Shown here: one piece after another, positions 46,331 to 55,537 of the stretch
Numbering within the stretch: position 1 is the stretch's first letter
Layout of the letters: every line of letters starts with the position of its first letter
From: Mycobacteriaceae bacterium
GTDB taxonomy: Bacteria > Actinomycetota > Actinomycetes > Mycobacteriales > Mycobacteriaceae
DNA: 64,000 nucleotides
Direction: 5' to 3'
Assembly (NCBI GenBank): GCA_019749805.1
Contig: JAIEPH010000026.1
Coordinates: 1 to 64,000, forward strand
Program-made: the position numbers and the translations under genes
Notes under the pieces: model-generated
Told to the model about the DNA's origin: nothing
The model's database searches: none
Seen by the model: only the letters and a program-made list of their open reading frames with translations

Positions 46331-47512
46331 GTGATAGAGGTCCAGGAGTTCAGGGCCGAGGTCCGCGACTGGCTCGCCGAGAATCTCGCCGGCGAATTCG
46401 CCGCGATCAAAGGCCTCGGAGGCCCGGGTCGCGAGGATGAGGCGTTCGAGGAACGACGCGAATGGAACCAGCATCTCGCGGCCGCCGGCTACACATGTCT
46501 CGGCTGGCCGGAGGAGCACGGTGGCCGCGGCCTGACGGTTGCGCACCGCGTCGCGTTCTACGAGGAGTACGCCCTCGCCAACGCGCCCGCGAAGGTGAAC
46601 CACTTCGGTGAGGAACTGCTCGGGCCGACGGTGATCGCGTTCGGAACACCAGAGCAGCAGCAGCGCTTCCTGCCCAAGATTCTCGATGTCACCGAGCTGT
46701 GGTGTCAGGGCTACTCCGAACCCGGCGCGGGCAGCGATCTGGCGAATGTGTCGACGACCGCCGAGCTCGTCGGCGACGAGTGGGTGATCAACGGGCAGAA
46801 GGTGTGGACATCGCTGGCGCACTGGGCGCAGTGGTGCTTCGTCGTCGCCCGCACCGAGAAGGGTTCCAAGCGTCACGCCGGACTGTCCTTCCTTCTGGTG
46901 CCGTTGGATCAACCGGGTGTCGAGGTGCGGCCGATCGTGCAGTTGACCGGGGACTCTGAGTTCAACGAGGTGTTTTTCGACGACGCGCGCACCGAGGCCG
47001 ATCTGGTGGTCGGGACGCCGGGCGATGGCTGGCGAGTCGCTATGGGACTGTTGACGTTCGAGCGTGGGGTGTCGACGCTGGGCCAGCAGATCGAGTACGC
47101 CCGTGAGCTCTCCGGCGTCGCCGAGCTCGCCAAGCGCAACGGCGCAGCCGACGATCCGCTGATTCGGGAGCGGCTTACCCGGTCGTGGGCAGGTCTGCGC
47201 ACCATGAGGTCCTACGCCTTGGCGACCATGGACCTCGGGCAGCACGGGAGCCGCCCCGGCGGCGACATGGGACCCGGTCAAGACAACGTCTCGAAACTGT
47301 TGTGGGCCAACTGGCATCGCGAGCTCGGCGAGATCGCGATGGAGGTGCTCGGCCGCGACGGCCTGACGCTGACCGACGGTGGCTTCGACGAATGGCAGCG
47401 GCTGTACCTGTTCTCCAGGGCGGACACGATCTACGGCGGCTCTAATGAGATCCAGCGCAACATCATCGCCGAGCGGGTGCTCGGCCTCCCTCGAGAGGTG
47501 AAGGGCGCATGA
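46331..47512 (+). CDS. fadE30: Acyl-CoA dehydrogenase FadE30
   Basis: FadE30 dehydrogenates an oxidised HIP-CoA derivative early in ring C/D degradation. The 393-residue protein has SEPGAGSDLANVSTTAEL, NGQKVWTSLAHWAQW, and the C-terminal DTIYGGSNEIQRNIIAERVLGLPREV. It corresponds to M. tuberculosis Rv3560c. The start is GTG at 46331; an Arg-rich upstream extension has no support. It overlaps ipdF by 4 bp. Confidence 0.95.
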   Translation: MIEVQEFRAEVRDWLAENLAGEFAAIKGLGGPGREDEAFEERREWNQHLAAAGYTCLGWPEEHGGRGLTVAHRVAFYEEYALANAPAKVNHFGEELLGPTVIAFGTPEQQQRFLPKILDVTELWCQGYSEPGAGSDLANVSTTAELVGDEWVINGQKVWTSLAHWAQWCFVVARTEKGSKRHAGLSFLLVPLDQPGVEVRPIVQLTGDSEFNEVFFDDARTEADLVVGTPGDGWRVAMGLLTFERGVSTLGQQIEYARELSGVAELAKRNGAADDPLIRERLTRSWAGLRTMRSYALATMDLGQHGSRPGGDMGPGQDNVSKLLWANWHRELGEIAMEVLGRDGLTLTDGGFDEWQRLYLFSRADTIYGGSNEIQRNIIAERVLGLPREVKGA

Positions 47513-48297
47513 GCCTGGCCGAAGCGCCGAAAGAGATCGAGGGCCACGGCCTTATGACCGGCAAGGTGGTCGTGGTGACCGCTGCCGCAGGCACCGGCAT
47601 CGGCTCGTCGGTCGCACGGCGTGCGCTGGCCGAGGGCGCCGACGTCGTGATCTCCGACCACCACGAGCGGCGCCTCGGTGAAACCCGCGACCAGCTCCGC
47701 GAACTCGGCCTCGGCCGCGTCGAGAGCGTGGTGTGCGATGTGACGTCCACCGCGCAGGTCGATGCGCTGATCTCGTCGACGACCGCCCGGATGGGACGGC
47801 TCGACGTGCTGGTCAACAATGCGGGCCTGGGTGGCGAGACGCCCGTCGTCGACATGACCGACGAGGAGTGGGACCGCGTCCTGAACGTGACCCTGACGTC
47901 GGTGATGCGTGCGACGCGCGCCGCGCTGCGGTACTTCCGCGACGCCGACCACGGCGGCGTGATCGTCAACAACGCCAGTGTTCTCGGCTGGCGGGCGCAG
48001 CACTCCCAGGCGCACTATGCCGCCGCCAAGGCGGGCGTGATGGCGCTGACACGTTGCAGCGCAATCGAAGCCGTCGAGCACGGCGTTCGGATCAACGCGG
48101 TGTCACCGAGCATCGCCCGGCACAAGTTCCTCGAGAAGGTCAGCAGCTCAGAGCTGCTGGACCGACTCTCGGAGGGCGAGGCGTTCGGGCGAGCTGCCGA
48201 GCCGTGGGAGATCGCCGCCACCATCGCGTTCCTGGCCAGCGACTACTCCAGTTACCTGACCGGAGAAGTGATTTCGGTGTCGAGCCAACGGGCATGA
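47509..48297 (+). CDS. ipdF: SDR dehydrogenase IpdF
   Basis: IpdF oxidises the 5-hydroxyl of HIP-CoA. The 262-residue short-chain dehydrogenase has the cofactor loop TAAAGTGIGSS (unusual: A in place of the first conserved Gly), NNAGLGG, the active-site Ser in NNASVLG and the Tyr-Lys pair in HYAAAKAG. It corresponds to M. tuberculosis Rv3559c. It overlaps fadE30 and kstR2 by 4 bp each. The PPE gene found next to it in M. tuberculosis is absent here. Confidence 0.9.
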   Translation: MSLAEAPKEIEGHGLMTGKVVVVTAAAGTGIGSSVARRALAEGADVVISDHHERRLGETRDQLRELGLGRVESVVCDVTSTAQVDALISSTTARMGRLDVLVNNAGLGGETPVVDMTDEEWDRVLNVTLTSVMRATRAALRYFRDADHGGVIVNNASVLGWRAQHSQAHYAAAKAGVMALTRCSAIEAVEHGVRINAVSPSIARHKFLEKVSSSELLDRLSEGEAFGRAAEPWEIAATIAFLASDYSSYLTGEVISVSSQRA

Positions 48298-48899
48298 GTA
48301 CCGAAAGCCCTGCCGGACAGACACGGCGCGACGAGCTCCTCGAGCTCGCCGCGACGATGTTCGCCGAGCGCGGGCTGCGGGCGACCACGGTGCGCGACAT
48401 CGCCGACTCGGCGGGAATTCTGTCCGGCAGTCTCTACCACCACTTCTCGTCGAAGGAGGAGATGGTCGACGAGGTGCTGCGCGGCTTCCTGGATTGGCTG
48501 TTCGATAGGTACGAGCAGATCGTCGCAGAAGAACCCAATCCGCTGGAGCGACTCAAAGGCCTGTTCATGGCGTCGTTCGAGGCGATCGAGCACCGGCACG
48601 CGCAGGTCGTCATCTACCAGGACGAGGCCAAGCGGCTCGCGGGCCAGGAGCGGTTCGCCTATGTCGAGAAACGCAATCAAGAGCAGCGCAAGATGTGGCT
48701 GGACCTGCTCGACCAGGGCGTCCAAGACGGGTACTTCCGGCCGGACATCGACGTCGACCTGGTCTACCGGTTCATCCGCGACACCACCTGGGTTTCGGTC
48801 CGCTGGTATCAGCCGGGTGGACCGCTCACGGCCGAAGAGGTCGGCCGACAGTACCTATCCATAGTTCTCGGTGGTATCACCAAAGAAGGAGTCGAGTAA
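48294..48899 (+). CDS. kstR2: TetR-family regulator KstR2
   Basis: KstR2 represses the ring C/D catabolism regulon and is released by HIP-CoA. The 201-residue protein has the TetR helix-turn-helix (TVRDIADSAGILSGSLYHHFSS, about residues 33-54, split) and a ligand domain with FIRDTTWVSVRWYQPGG. It corresponds to M. tuberculosis Rv3557c. It sits inside the operon it controls, which gives autoregulation through the box at 46.3 kb. ATGA overlap with ipdF; TAATG overlap with fadA6. Confidence 0.95.
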   Translation: MSTESPAGQTRRDELLELAATMFAERGLRATTVRDIADSAGILSGSLYHHFSSKEEMVDEVLRGFLDWLFDRYEQIVAEEPNPLERLKGLFMASFEAIEHRHAQVVIYQDEAKRLAGQERFAYVEKRNQEQRKMWLDLLDQGVQDGYFRPDIDVDLVYRFIRDTTWVSVRWYQPGGPLTAEEVGRQYLSIVLGGITKEGVE

Positions 48900-50059
48900 T
48901 GCCTGAGGCATATGTCATCGAAGCTGTCCGCACGGCTATCGGCAAGCGCAACGGCGGCCTGTCCGGCGTGCATCCCGTCGATCTGGGCGCCGCCGGGTGG
49001 CGCGGACTGTTCGACCGCGTCGACGTCGACCCGGGCGCCGTCGATGACGTCATCGCCGGCTGCGTCGACGCCATCGGACCCCAGTCAGGCAACATCGCCA
49101 GGCTGTCATGGCTGGCCGCCGGATACCCCGAAGAGGTGCCGGGCGTCACCGTCGACCGCCAGTGCGGGTCGAGCCAGCAGGCCATTTCCTTTGGCGCACA
49201 GGCGATCATGTCCGGCACCGCTGACCTGATCGTGGCGGGCGGAATGCAGAACATGAGCCAGATCCCGATCTCGTCGGCCATGACCGTCGCCGAGCAGTTC
49301 GGGTTCACCTCGCCGACCAACGAATCCAAGAGCTGGCTGCACCGCTACGGCGACCAGGAGATCTCGCAGTTCCGCGGTTCGGAGCTGATCGCCGAGAAGT
49401 GGAGCCTCTCGCGTGAGGAGATGGAGGAGTTCGCACTGACCAGCCATCAGCGCGCGCAGGAGGCGATCCGTGCCGGGCACTTCGAGAACGAGATCATCGG
49501 CGTCGAGGTTGATGGGGCTGGCTTCGTCATCGACGAAGGTCCACGCGACACGTCGCTGGAGAAGATGGCCGGCCTCAAGACCCTCGTCGAGGGCGGCCGG
49601 CTGACCGCCGCGATGGCCAGCCAGATCTCGGACGGTGCGAGCGCGGTGCTGCTCGCGTCAGAGAACGCAGTGCAGGCTCATAATCTGAAGCCGCGCGCCC
49701 GCATTCACCACATCAGCGCCCGCGGTGCCGACCCGGTGTTCATGCTGACGGGGCCCATCCCCGCCACCCAGTACGCGCTGAAGAAGACCGGCCTGACGAT
49801 GGATGACATCGACACCGTCGAGATCAACGAGGCGTTCGCACCCGTTGTGATGGCGTGGATGAAGGAGCTCGACGTCGACCACGCGAAGGTCAACCCCAAC
49901 GGTGGCGCGATCGCGCTCGGTCACCCGCTCGGTGCGACGGGCGCCAAGCTGTTCGCGACGATGCTGAACACGTTGGAGCGCACCGGCGGTCGTTACGGTC
50001 TGCAGACGATGTGCGAGGGTGGCGGCACCGCCAACGTCACGATCATCGAAAGGCTCTAG
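48899..50059 (+). CDS. fadA6: Acetyl-CoA acetyltransferase FadA6
   Basis: FadA6 is a thiolase for late steroid-ring intermediates. The 386-residue protein has the catalytic Cys in DRQCGSSQQAI (about 89), NEAFAPVVMAW, and the C-terminal GGAIALGHPLGATGAKL and CEGGGTANVTI with the second Cys. It corresponds to M. tuberculosis Rv3556c. The start at 48899 overlaps the kstR2 stop. It ends the fadE30 operon; its stop interlocks with that of the convergent alcohol dehydrogenase (CTAG, 50056-50059). Confidence 0.95.
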   Translation: MPEAYVIEAVRTAIGKRNGGLSGVHPVDLGAAGWRGLFDRVDVDPGAVDDVIAGCVDAIGPQSGNIARLSWLAAGYPEEVPGVTVDRQCGSSQQAISFGAQAIMSGTADLIVAGGMQNMSQIPISSAMTVAEQFGFTSPTNESKSWLHRYGDQEISQFRGSELIAEKWSLSREEMEEFALTSHQRAQEAIRAGHFENEIIGVEVDGAGFVIDEGPRDTSLEKMAGLKTLVEGGRLTAAMASQISDGASAVLLASENAVQAHNLKPRARIHHISARGADPVFMLTGPIPATQYALKKTGLTMDDIDTVEINEAFAPVVMAWMKELDVDHAKVNPNGGAIALGHPLGATGAKLFATMLNTLERTGGRYGLQTMCEGGGTANVTIIERL

Positions 50060-51171
50060 TGGCTGTGGACGATCACACCGCGGATGTTGCGGCCGGCGAG
50101 CATGTCGTCGTAGGCCTCGTTGATGTCGGCCAGCTTGTACTCCGCGGTTACCGTCTCGTCGAGCAGTAGCTTGCCGTCGCGGTAGAGGTTGAGTAGCCGC
50201 GGGATGTCCGCGCGCGGATTCGCCTCGCCGTAAAGGCTGCCCAGCAGCCGCTTCTGGTACAGCGTCACCATCGCCATCGGCAGGGTCGGCGTCACGTCGG
50301 CCATCGAGGCGATGGCGGTCATCACCACCGCGCCGCCCTTGCGGATGATGTCCATCGCCTCGTTGATCATCGGGCCCTTGAGCAGGCCGACGGTCAGCAG
50401 TGCGGAATCCGCCATCACCCCGCGGGTGATTTCGGCGACCAACTCCGTCGCTTCCGGCATCGACGTCACGAAGTGGGTGGCGCCGAACTCGAATGCCTTG
50501 TCGCGCTTGGATTCCACGATGTCGACGACAACGATGTGCTCGGCGCCCGCCAGCCTGGCACCCTGGATCGCGCCGCTGCCGATACCCCCGCATCCGATCA
50601 CCACGACGGTGTCACCCGGAGTCACGTCGGCGGTGTTCACGGCTGAACCCCATCCCGTCATGACTCCGCAGCCCAACAGGCACGCGCGCGACAGCGGCAG
50701 GTCGTCGTCGACCTTGACCAACGAGGTCTCCGACACCGTGCTCAGTTCGGAAAAACTTCCGACGCCGACCATCACGCCGACGTCCTTGCCCTTTGCCCGG
50801 CGCCGGTACGTGCCGTCGGCCTGCAGGCCCAACAGGATGATTGCGCCCATATCGCACAGGTTCTGGTGTCCGCTGGCACACCAGCGGCAGCGGCCACACG
50901 CGGGCAGGAAGGACGCCACCACGTGGTCTCCGGGCTTCAGGTCCTTCACGCCGGGGCCGACCTCCTGCACGACGCCGGCACCCTCGTGCCCGCCGATCAT
51001 CGGAAGTGTCACGCCGGCCAGATCACCGGTCTGGACGTGGTGGTCGGAATGGCACAACCCGGTGGCCTCGAACGCGACGAGGACCTCGCCCTCCTTCGGT
51101 CCGTCGAGGTCGATCTCCTCGACGCTCCACGGTTCGTTGAGTCCCCACAGCATGGCGGCGTTCGTCTTCAT
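50056..51171 (-). CDS. Zinc-dependent alcohol dehydrogenase (NDMA-dependent type)
   Basis: This 371-residue class III-like zinc ADH has the catalytic zinc ligands Cys39 (GLCHSDHH) and His in GGHEGAGVV, the structural zinc Cys cluster CGRCRWCASGHQNLC, and the cofactor loop VIGCGGIGSG. The N-terminus and C-terminal NIRGVIVHSH resemble mycobacterial AdhB/AdhD, members of the NDMA-dependent group with tightly bound NAD(H). In M. tuberculosis adhD is part of the mymA operon, and a mymA-like operon lies 3 kb away here. Substrate not known. Confidence 0.87.
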   Translation of the reverse strand: MKTNAAMLWGLNEPWSVEEIDLDGPKEGEVLVAFEATGLCHSDHHVQTGDLAGVTLPMIGGHEGAGVVQEVGPGVKDLKPGDHVVASFLPACGRCRWCASGHQNLCDMGAIILLGLQADGTYRRRAKGKDVGVMVGVGSFSELSTVSETSLVKVDDDLPLSRACLLGCGVMTGWGSAVNTADVTPGDTVVVIGCGGIGSGAIQGARLAGAEHIVVVDIVESKRDKAFEFGATHFVTSMPEATELVAEITRGVMADSALLTVGLLKGPMINEAMDIIRKGGAVVMTAIASMADVTPTLPMAMVTLYQKRLLGSLYGEANPRADIPRLLNLYRDGKLLLDETVTAEYKLADINEAYDDMLAGRNIRGVIVHSH

Positions 51172-51226
51172 GGGCCGAGTTTAGGAAACTGGGACGCGGT
51201 TCGGGCTGGATCGAAAGGCTTACTGT

Positions 51227-51964
51227 TTACTGTGCGAGAACCAGCCCGCCCAGTGCGACGATCCAGCTGGCGAAGCTGCCGACCAAGAAGTACTCCGTGA
51301 CGTCATCGATCCCGATGTGCCCGTTCTCACGGGCCTTCTGCGCGTTGATTTCCGGGAACCGGATGATGCTCTTGGCCGCGACCACCGCGGTGGCGGCTGC
51401 GAGCTGACCGGCCAGTCCGAGCCCGAGGATCAGCAGCCGTTCCATCGGGCCGAGCAAACGACCGCCCTTGAGTCGATCCGATGGCTGCGGTTGGCCGGCG
51501 GGCTTCACCGCACCGACCGAGGCGAGGACCAGCCGCACCAACTGGTTACCGGTCACGATTTGCAGGAGCACCACCGCGACGACCATGAGTATCCGGTCGG
51601 TTTCCAGGTCTGCGATTCCTGGCAGGTCGACCCACGCCGACCATCGCCGCACCAACCCGCCTGCTTCAGAACCCAAGCCAGAGAACAGAATCAGCAGACC
51701 GACCGCCGCGCCGAACACGGCCAGCGGAGCCAGTTGGCTGTCGCCGGTTCGCTCGGAGCGCGCACACAGCACGACCCACGTGACGCTCGCCGCGATGGCG
51801 ATCTCCAGCAGCACGATGTCGCGGGGGTGCCACAGCCCGGCAAGCGCCGCGGACCCGATGACCACAGCCACCGCGACGACGGGCGGCATCCAGGACCGGT
51901 CGGTCAATCGCCGCGTCACGTCGGCGATGCCCATCGCGATCAGCATCACCGCCAGTGCGCTCAC
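51227..51964 (-). CDS. Polytopic membrane protein paired with SatD (DUF3307-like C-terminus)
   Basis: This 245-residue protein has about seven hydrophobic segments. Its last 60 residues hold the phrase AAKSIIRFPEINAQK, a charged loop, then EYFLVGSFASWIVALGG. That pattern (AKS-x-RF near the membrane, then EYF-L-G-S) resembles the end of DUF3307 proteins, which I recall next to SatD genes in other phyla. Its start overlaps the SatD-like gene stop by 4 bp, so the two form an operon. Function unknown; likely a membrane partner or output of the SatD-like protein. Confidence 0.7.
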   Translation of the reverse strand: MSALAVMLIAMGIADVTRRLTDRSWMPPVVAVAVVIGSAALAGLWHPRDIVLLEIAIAASVTWVVLCARSERTGDSQLAPLAVFGAAVGLLILFSGLGSEAGGLVRRWSAWVDLPGIADLETDRILMVVAVVLLQIVTGNQLVRLVLASVGAVKPAGQPQPSDRLKGGRLLGPMERLLILGLGLAGQLAAATAVVAAKSIIRFPEINAQKARENGHIGIDDVTEYFLVGSFASWIVALGGLVLAQ

Positions 51965-52614
51965 GGGACACCACGCAGGTATTGCGATGCGACGACGATC
52001 AAGTCAAGGCCGTCGCGCCCGGCGCGCTGGGACACCGCCGATGCGCTGATGCCCTCGGCGGCGGCGATGTCCTTCTTCGTCTGGTTGGTCAACAGGCCCT
52101 TCACTATCCGTATCGATCGGTCGTCCAGCGATCCAAGCAGATGGTCCCGACACAGCAGGGCGGCGTTGATGGCGTCGGCGTCGGTGCGGTCAACGCCGTC
52201 GACCCTGAACGACGTGCGAACCATGGCCAGCCCGGGTTGCCGTTGCGCAGCGGCCGTCCACTCGATCGCCTCGCGCGCGGCCCACCAACCCGGACCGTCC
52301 TGGATACCGCGCTCGGGGTCGAGCACCGACACCGCGCCCCAGCCGATGCCGAATCGGACATCGATGTGGGTCGCGACGGCGAGCCTGATGGACAGCGCGG
52401 CGTCGATCGCCGCGCCGACGCTGCGGTAGGCGCCCTGGAATTCGTCGCCGACGGTGAAGGCGGGTGGATCGATCGCGCCGCGGCTGACGTCGCGCAACGC
52501 CTGATTCAGGGCACGATGCTGGGCTGTGCGGTCGCTGACTCGTCGGGATCCGACGACGTCGCCGATGATCGTCGCGCGCATATCCGATGAAGCGTTTACC
52601 TTCATCATAAGCAT
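51961..52614 (-). CDS. SatD-family protein: cyclase-like domain plus helix-turn-helix
   Basis: Function unknown. The 217-residue protein opens with ATIIGDVVGSRR and has FTVGDEFQGAYRS followed by VRFGIGWGAV. These three strands look like the metal-binding and GDEF-type turns of nucleotide-cyclase/GGDEF folds, though no family with proven activity is implied. The last 50 residues (LLTNQTKKDIAAAEGISASAVSQR) form a helix-turn-helix of sigma-4 or LuxR style. The ATG at 52614 lies exactly at the expected +1 of a TATACT promoter, so the mRNA is probably leaderless; a later Met (52581, MRATIIGD) is the alternative. It overlaps the membrane-protein gene by 4 bp. Confidence 0.75.
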   Translation of the reverse strand: MLMMKVNASSDMRATIIGDVVGSRRVSDRTAQHRALNQALRDVSRGAIDPPAFTVGDEFQGAYRSVGAAIDAALSIRLAVATHIDVRFGIGWGAVSVLDPERGIQDGPGWWAAREAIEWTAAAQRQPGLAMVRTSFRVDGVDRTDADAINAALLCRDHLLGSLDDRSIRIVKGLLTNQTKKDIAAAEGISASAVSQRAGRDGLDLIVVASQYLRGVP

Positions 52615-52661
52615 ATGAAGAGTATAGCTTCACTAAGGTCAAATCAAGCAATATCCTTCAT
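52587..52661 (-). promoter_or_regulatory. AT-rich promoter/operator of the SatD operon with repeated ATGAAG/CTTCAT
   Basis: This short stretch is far more AT-rich than its surroundings. A -10 hexamer TATACT (minus strand, 52626-52621) lies 6 bases before the ATG at 52614, which gives a transcript starting on the start codon. The hexamer ATGAAG or its complement occurs four times (52587-52592, 52600-52605, 52615-52620, 52656-52661); the middle two form an inverted repeat with a 9-base spacer over the start. This layout suggests autoregulation by the encoded HTH protein or control by PucR. Confidence 0.6.
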
Positions 52662-53905
52662 CGGGCGCGGATCGTCGGCAGGTCTGCGGGCTGGCCACCT
52701 CGCCAGCGCAGCACGTCGAGCGCAACGGCGACATCGACGCTGGACTCGGCCAGTGGGCGGGGCAGCAGTTCGTCGGCGCGGGACAGCCTACGGAGCAGAG
52801 TGTTGCGGTGCGTGTAGAGCCGGGTCGCGGTGCGCGAGGCATTGCACTGCTCGACGACGAAAGTCCGCACTGTGTCGTGCATTTCGGTGCTCGCGGACTC
52901 GAAGGCGCCGAGGACGTGATTGACGAAAGCGGCGGCGCGGTCGGCATCGGCGGTGATCAACGCGACCAGCTCGATGTCGGCGAACATCGCCATCTGTTGT
53001 GGTGAGTGCAGGCGCGCCATCATCTGCTGGGTGCTGAGGGCGTCGAAGTGGCTGCGCCGGAAGCCATCCATCCCGTCAGCTGTCGGTCCGATTGCAATCC
53101 GGACGTCGGGCATGGTGGATATCGACCGGAGCAGCGTGTCGGTGTCGACGGTGCCGCCGCCGTGCGCCCACACCCATCGGGTGGCCGTGCTGGCCAGCAC
53201 GCTCAGCGGGCGCGCCCCGCCGGCCGCAAGCCCGAAAGCCTCAGCCGTCCGGTCCAGCCGTGCCAGGTCGCGGTCCGGGTTGACGCTCCAGATGACCGCG
53301 GCGGTGTGGCTACCGGTCAGTGCGTAGCCGAGCCGGTCTTCGGCGCGCCGGCGGGGAATCGGTGCGCCCTCGAGGATCAGCGCGATGGTTTCGCGGCGCT
53401 CGGCGTGGGTGCCGCGGGTGAGTTCGTCGCGCTCTAGTTCCATCTGCGCGGCGAGGAACGCCAGGGTGGCGTCGATGAACGCGCTGATCGACTGTGAGCA
53501 CACATCGAGTAATTCGTGAAGTTCGGCCGGGTCCGAGGTCAATTCGAACGCGATTTCCATGAGGCGTCGCCAGGCCACCCCCTCACCCACTCGGTAGGCG
53601 TCCAAGACGTACGCGTTGAGACCCCTGCGAACCAGCTCCCGAGCGATGTTCATCGGTTCGGGTCCGGTGTTCGGGGGTACAGGCGCGCCCGGGTCGCGCA
53701 CGTTGGCCGTGCCCCAGAAGTACATGTTGGCCCGGTTACTGACGCTGACCGCCGCCGCGAGCTCGGGGTCCGAGGCGATCGTCGGGTTGGCTCCGAGGAC
53801 GCCCGCGTCGAGTTCGGCGTGCCATTCCGGCCGCGCATTGACAACGACCTGTGCGCACTGCCGGATCAGGTCCCTGACGTGCGCTGAGGGTTGTTTCCAT
53901 GCCAT
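52658..53905 (-). CDS. PucR-family transcriptional regulator
   Basis: This 415-residue protein ends with the PucR-type helix-turn-helix (FVVEQCNASRTATRLYTHRNTLLRRL; THRNTL is the family mark). It has a GGDEF-like central domain (about 180-310) and an N-terminal helical domain. Start MAWKQPS at 53905; an upstream ATG (53941) lies across the palindrome in the promoter. It is divergent from the monooxygenase operon and likely controls it. In M. tuberculosis the comparable mymA operon is controlled by an AraC protein (VirS), so the regulator type differs. Confidence 0.87.
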   Translation of the reverse strand: MAWKQPSAHVRDLIRQCAQVVVNARPEWHAELDAGVLGANPTIASDPELAAAVSVSNRANMYFWGTANVRDPGAPVPPNTGPEPMNIARELVRRGLNAYVLDAYRVGEGVAWRRLMEIAFELTSDPAELHELLDVCSQSISAFIDATLAFLAAQMELERDELTRGTHAERRETIALILEGAPIPRRRAEDRLGYALTGSHTAAVIWSVNPDRDLARLDRTAEAFGLAAGGARPLSVLASTATRWVWAHGGGTVDTDTLLRSISTMPDVRIAIGPTADGMDGFRRSHFDALSTQQMMARLHSPQQMAMFADIELVALITADADRAAAFVNHVLGAFESASTEMHDTVRTFVVEQCNASRTATRLYTHRNTLLRRLSRADELLPRPLAESSVDVAVALDVLRWRGGQPADLPTIRAR

Positions 53906-53924
53906 TTGGCCACTGTAAGGCCGC

Positions 53925-53939
53925 GGTGCAAACTGCACC
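53925..53939. promoter_or_regulatory. Inverted repeat in the PucR-monooxygenase gap
   Basis: GGTGCA-AAC-TGCACC is a perfect 6-bp inverted repeat 20 bp from the PucR start. Two ATATTG elements 10 bp apart follow (53952-53957, 53962-53967). Together they are a plausible operator for the divergent pair in the 132 bp gap. Confidence 0.6.
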
Positions 53940-54037
53940 ATCAGCCAGCCGATATTGGGTCATATTGACGTTGGTCGGAGCTGTCGGCAAGGCGACGATT
54001 GTCACATCGCATCAACGCACCGACAGGAGTCACAGTC

Positions 54038-55537
54038 ATGGTCCACACCGAACACGTCGACGTACTGATCGTCGGAGCCGGCATTTCCGGCATCGGCGCC
54101 GCCTACTACCTGCAGAAGGATCATCCGGACCGCAGCTACGCGATCCTGGAGGCGCGCGGCGCCTCCGGCGGCACCTGGGACCTGTTCCGCTACCCGGGGA
54201 TCCGCTCGGACTCCGACCTGCACACCTTCGGCTACGAGTTCAAGCCCTGGCGCGACGACGACGCCATCGCCAGCGCCGACAAGATCCTGGCCTACCTGCG
54301 CGAGACCGCCGCTGAGAACGGGATCGATGAGCAAATCCGCTTCCACCACAAGGTGTCAGCTGCGGCCTGGTCGAGCGCCGAGGCCCGCTGGACGGTCGAC
54401 GTCGAGCGCGTCCAGACCGGAGAGCTGCTGCAGGTCAGCGCGAACTGGATCTTCATGGCCGGCGGCTACTACCGCTACGACCAGGGATTCACCCCGAAGT
54501 TCGAAGGTCGTGACCGCTTCAACGGACAGATCCTGCACCCGCAGCACTGGCCGGAAGACCTTGACTACACCGACAAGAAGGTGGTCATCATCGGCAGCGG
54601 CGCGACCGCGGTCACGCTGGTGCCTGCGATGGCCGACAAGGCCCAGCATGTGACGATGCTGCAGCGCTCGCCGAGCTACATCATGCCGACCCCGGCCAAG
54701 GACGTGTTCGCCAACACCGCCAAGAAGGTGCTCGGCGACAAGCGCGGGTATGCGCTCACCCGGCGCAAGAACATCGTCAAACAACGTGCCGTGTACCAGT
54801 TCTGCCAGACCTTCCCTGGTCCGGCCCGCAAGCTCATCCGTCACCTCAACGCCAAGCAGCTACCCGAAGGCTATCCGGTCGACACGCATTTCAACCCGTC
54901 CTATAACCCGTGGGATCAGCGCCTGTGCGCGGTGCCCGATGGCGACCTGTTCAACGCGATCGCCGACGGCAACGCGTCCGTTGTGACCGACCGCATCGTG
55001 ACCTTTACCGAGAACGGTATCCAGCTGGAGTCCGGTGAGCATCTCGATGCCGACATCATCGTCACCGCAACAGGTTTGAACCTGCAGATGTTCGGTGGGG
55101 TGAGCCTGACAGTGGATGGTGAGCAGGTCGACTTCGCCAAGACGTTCGCCTACAAGGGCATGATGCTCTCGGGCGTGCCGAACTTCGCGTTCGCCGTCGG
55201 TTACACCAACTCGTCGTGGACGCTCAAGGTCGGACTCCTGTGCGAGCACTTCTGCCGGCTACTGACCCACATGGACGACAACGGATTCGACACCGCACGT
55301 CCCGAGATCGGCGACCCGAAGATGGAGGGTCGGCCACTGTTGGACTTCTCCGCCGGTTATGTCAAGCGAGCGCTGGATCTCATGCCCCGACAGGGTGACG
55401 GTGCCCCGTGGATGATGTCGTCGAGCTACACCGCCGACGTCAAACTCCTGCGCAGCGATTCGGTGCTGGACCCCAACCTGCAGTTCGACACCAGCGACGC
55501 GGTTGCGGCCGGTCACGCGATTGCGGTGACCGCATGA
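54038..55537 (+). CDS. FAD-containing Baeyer-Villiger-type monooxygenase (MymA/EthA-like)
   Basis: This 499-residue flavin monooxygenase has an FAD-binding [10 protein letters not shown] (about 11-20), the Baeyer-Villiger signature FxGxxxHxxxW as [11 protein letters not shown], and an NADPH-binding GSGATAVTL. It resembles M. tuberculosis MymA (Rv3083) and EthA. Relatives oxidise ketones and activate thioamide drugs; the natural substrate here is unknown. The start at 54038 has AGGAG nine bases upstream. It is first of four genes and overlaps the hydrolase by 4 bp. Confidence 0.9.
   Translation: MVHTEHVDVLIVGAGISGIGAAYYLQKDHPDRSYAILEARGASGGTWDLFRYPGIRSDSDLHTFGYEFKPWRDDDAIASADKILAYLRETAAENGIDEQIRFHHKVSAAAWSSAEARWTVDVERVQTGELLQVSANWIFMAGGYYRYDQGFTPKFEGRDRFNGQILHPQHWPEDLDYTDKKVVIIGSGATAVTLVPAMADKAQHVTMLQRSPSYIMPTPAKDVFANTAKKVLGDKRGYALTRRKNIVKQRAVYQFCQTFPGPARKLIRHLNAKQLPEGYPVDTHFNPSYNPWDQRLCAVPDGDLFNAIADGNASVVTDRIVTFTENGIQLESGEHLDADIIVTATGLNLQMFGGVSLTVDGEQVDFAKTFAYKGMMLSGVPNFAFAVGYTNSSWTLKVGLLCEHFCRLLTHMDDNGFDTARPEIGDPKMEGRPLLDFSAGYVKRALDLMPRQGDGAPWMMSSSYTADVKLLRSDSVLDPNLQFDTSDAVAAGHAIAVTA

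Noticed and set aside
53952..53967. ATATTG direct repeats considered as a separate promoter
   Set aside because: Too short to call alone; mentioned with the PucR-gap inverted repeat instead.
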